NCBI GenBank assembly: GCA_016789785.1
Contig: JAEUQE010000217.1
Span: 1 to 15,869 of the forward strand
Direction: 5' to 3'
Length of the DNA: 15,869 bases
DNA from: Bryobacterales bacterium
GTDB taxonomy: Bacteria; Acidobacteriota; Terriglobia; Bryobacterales; Bryobacteraceae
Below, in pieces: positions 15,792 through 15,869 of the stretch (the stretch's first letter is position 1; every line of letters starts with the position of its first letter). The notes under the pieces are model-generated. The model was not told where the DNA came from, ran no database searches, and saw only the letters and a program-made list of their open reading frames with translations. The translations under genes and the position numbers were made by a program.

Positions 15792-15869
15792 TCAGTGATT
15801 CTCCGCAAACTCGCGCGAACTGAGCAGCGCCCATACAAACTCGCGCAGCGCGGCATTGCGGTCACCGCG
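15792..15869 (-). CDS. 3' end of a DUF1549/DUF1553 (PSD1-type) protein, partial
   Basis: The last 25 codons run off the window edge: RNAALREFVWALLSSREF then AENH and TGA at 15792-15794. This matches the characteristic C-terminus of DUF1553 proteins ('..DLLWALLNSREFLFNH'). These proteins, often with cytochrome-like and DUF1549 domains, are encoded directly ahead of DUF1501 genes and are thought to act together outside the inner membrane. Only the tail is visible, so identity rests on the ending and on its position 14 bases before the DUF1501 start. Confidence 0.75.
   Translation of the reverse strand, partial: RGDRNAALREFVWALLSSREFAENH

Overview
The window looks like a piece of chromosome from a GC-rich acidobacterium, probably near Bryobacterales/Solibacter. 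The evidence is the combination of gene families: an FG-GAP repeat protein with 'PCRLVDTR' C-terminal domains, a PadR regulator joined to an ADOP-type duplicated permease, a secreted serine beta-lactamase/esterase-family protein, and a DUF1553-DUF1501 pair with a Tat signal. This placement is inferred from recognised families; no search was run.

Layout. (1) 72-2804, minus: exported protein with seven tandem 67-residue FG-GAP units, probably one seven-bladed beta-propeller, followed by two 'VDTR' domains, the second cut short. (2) 2805-5007: no intact gene. It holds a decayed gene of the 'INGAKSKGP..EGR' family (minus, 3092-3791), a decayed copy of a short mobile element (4100-4200) and a decayed toxin-antitoxin pair (plus, 4240-4847). 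(3) 5008-8409, minus: a complete isoleucyl-tRNA synthetase whose HIGH motif is GVHH. (4) 8549-11540, plus: padR and an ADOP permease, 4 bases apart, behind a near-leaderless promoter that overlaps an inverted-repeat operator. (5) 11541-12094: remnants of RraA-like and beta-lactamase-like genes, then a 131-bp non-coding mobile element. (6) 12095-15869, minus: intact beta-lactamase-family gene, secreted RraA-like gene, DUF1501 gene and the 3' end of a DUF1553 gene.

The most notable item is the 131-bp MITE-like element at 11961-12091. It has about 11-bp terminal inverted repeats, an internal hairpin and a perfect 10-bp direct repeat on both sides. A 101-bp relative at 4100-4200 has matching ends and an eroded 10-bp flanking repeat. 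The intact copy sits at the stop codon of the beta-lactamase-family gene, between it and its decayed paralogue. No transposase is present, so the element would have been moved in trans.

How the genes relate: padR-ADOP is a self-contained regulator/permease operon. DUF1553-DUF1501 form an export-linked operon that may read into the RraA-like gene. IleRS is a stand-alone housekeeping or antibiotic-tolerant enzyme. The two gene-poor stretches (2.8-5.0 kb and 11.5-12.1 kb) look like sites of insertion, duplication and decay.
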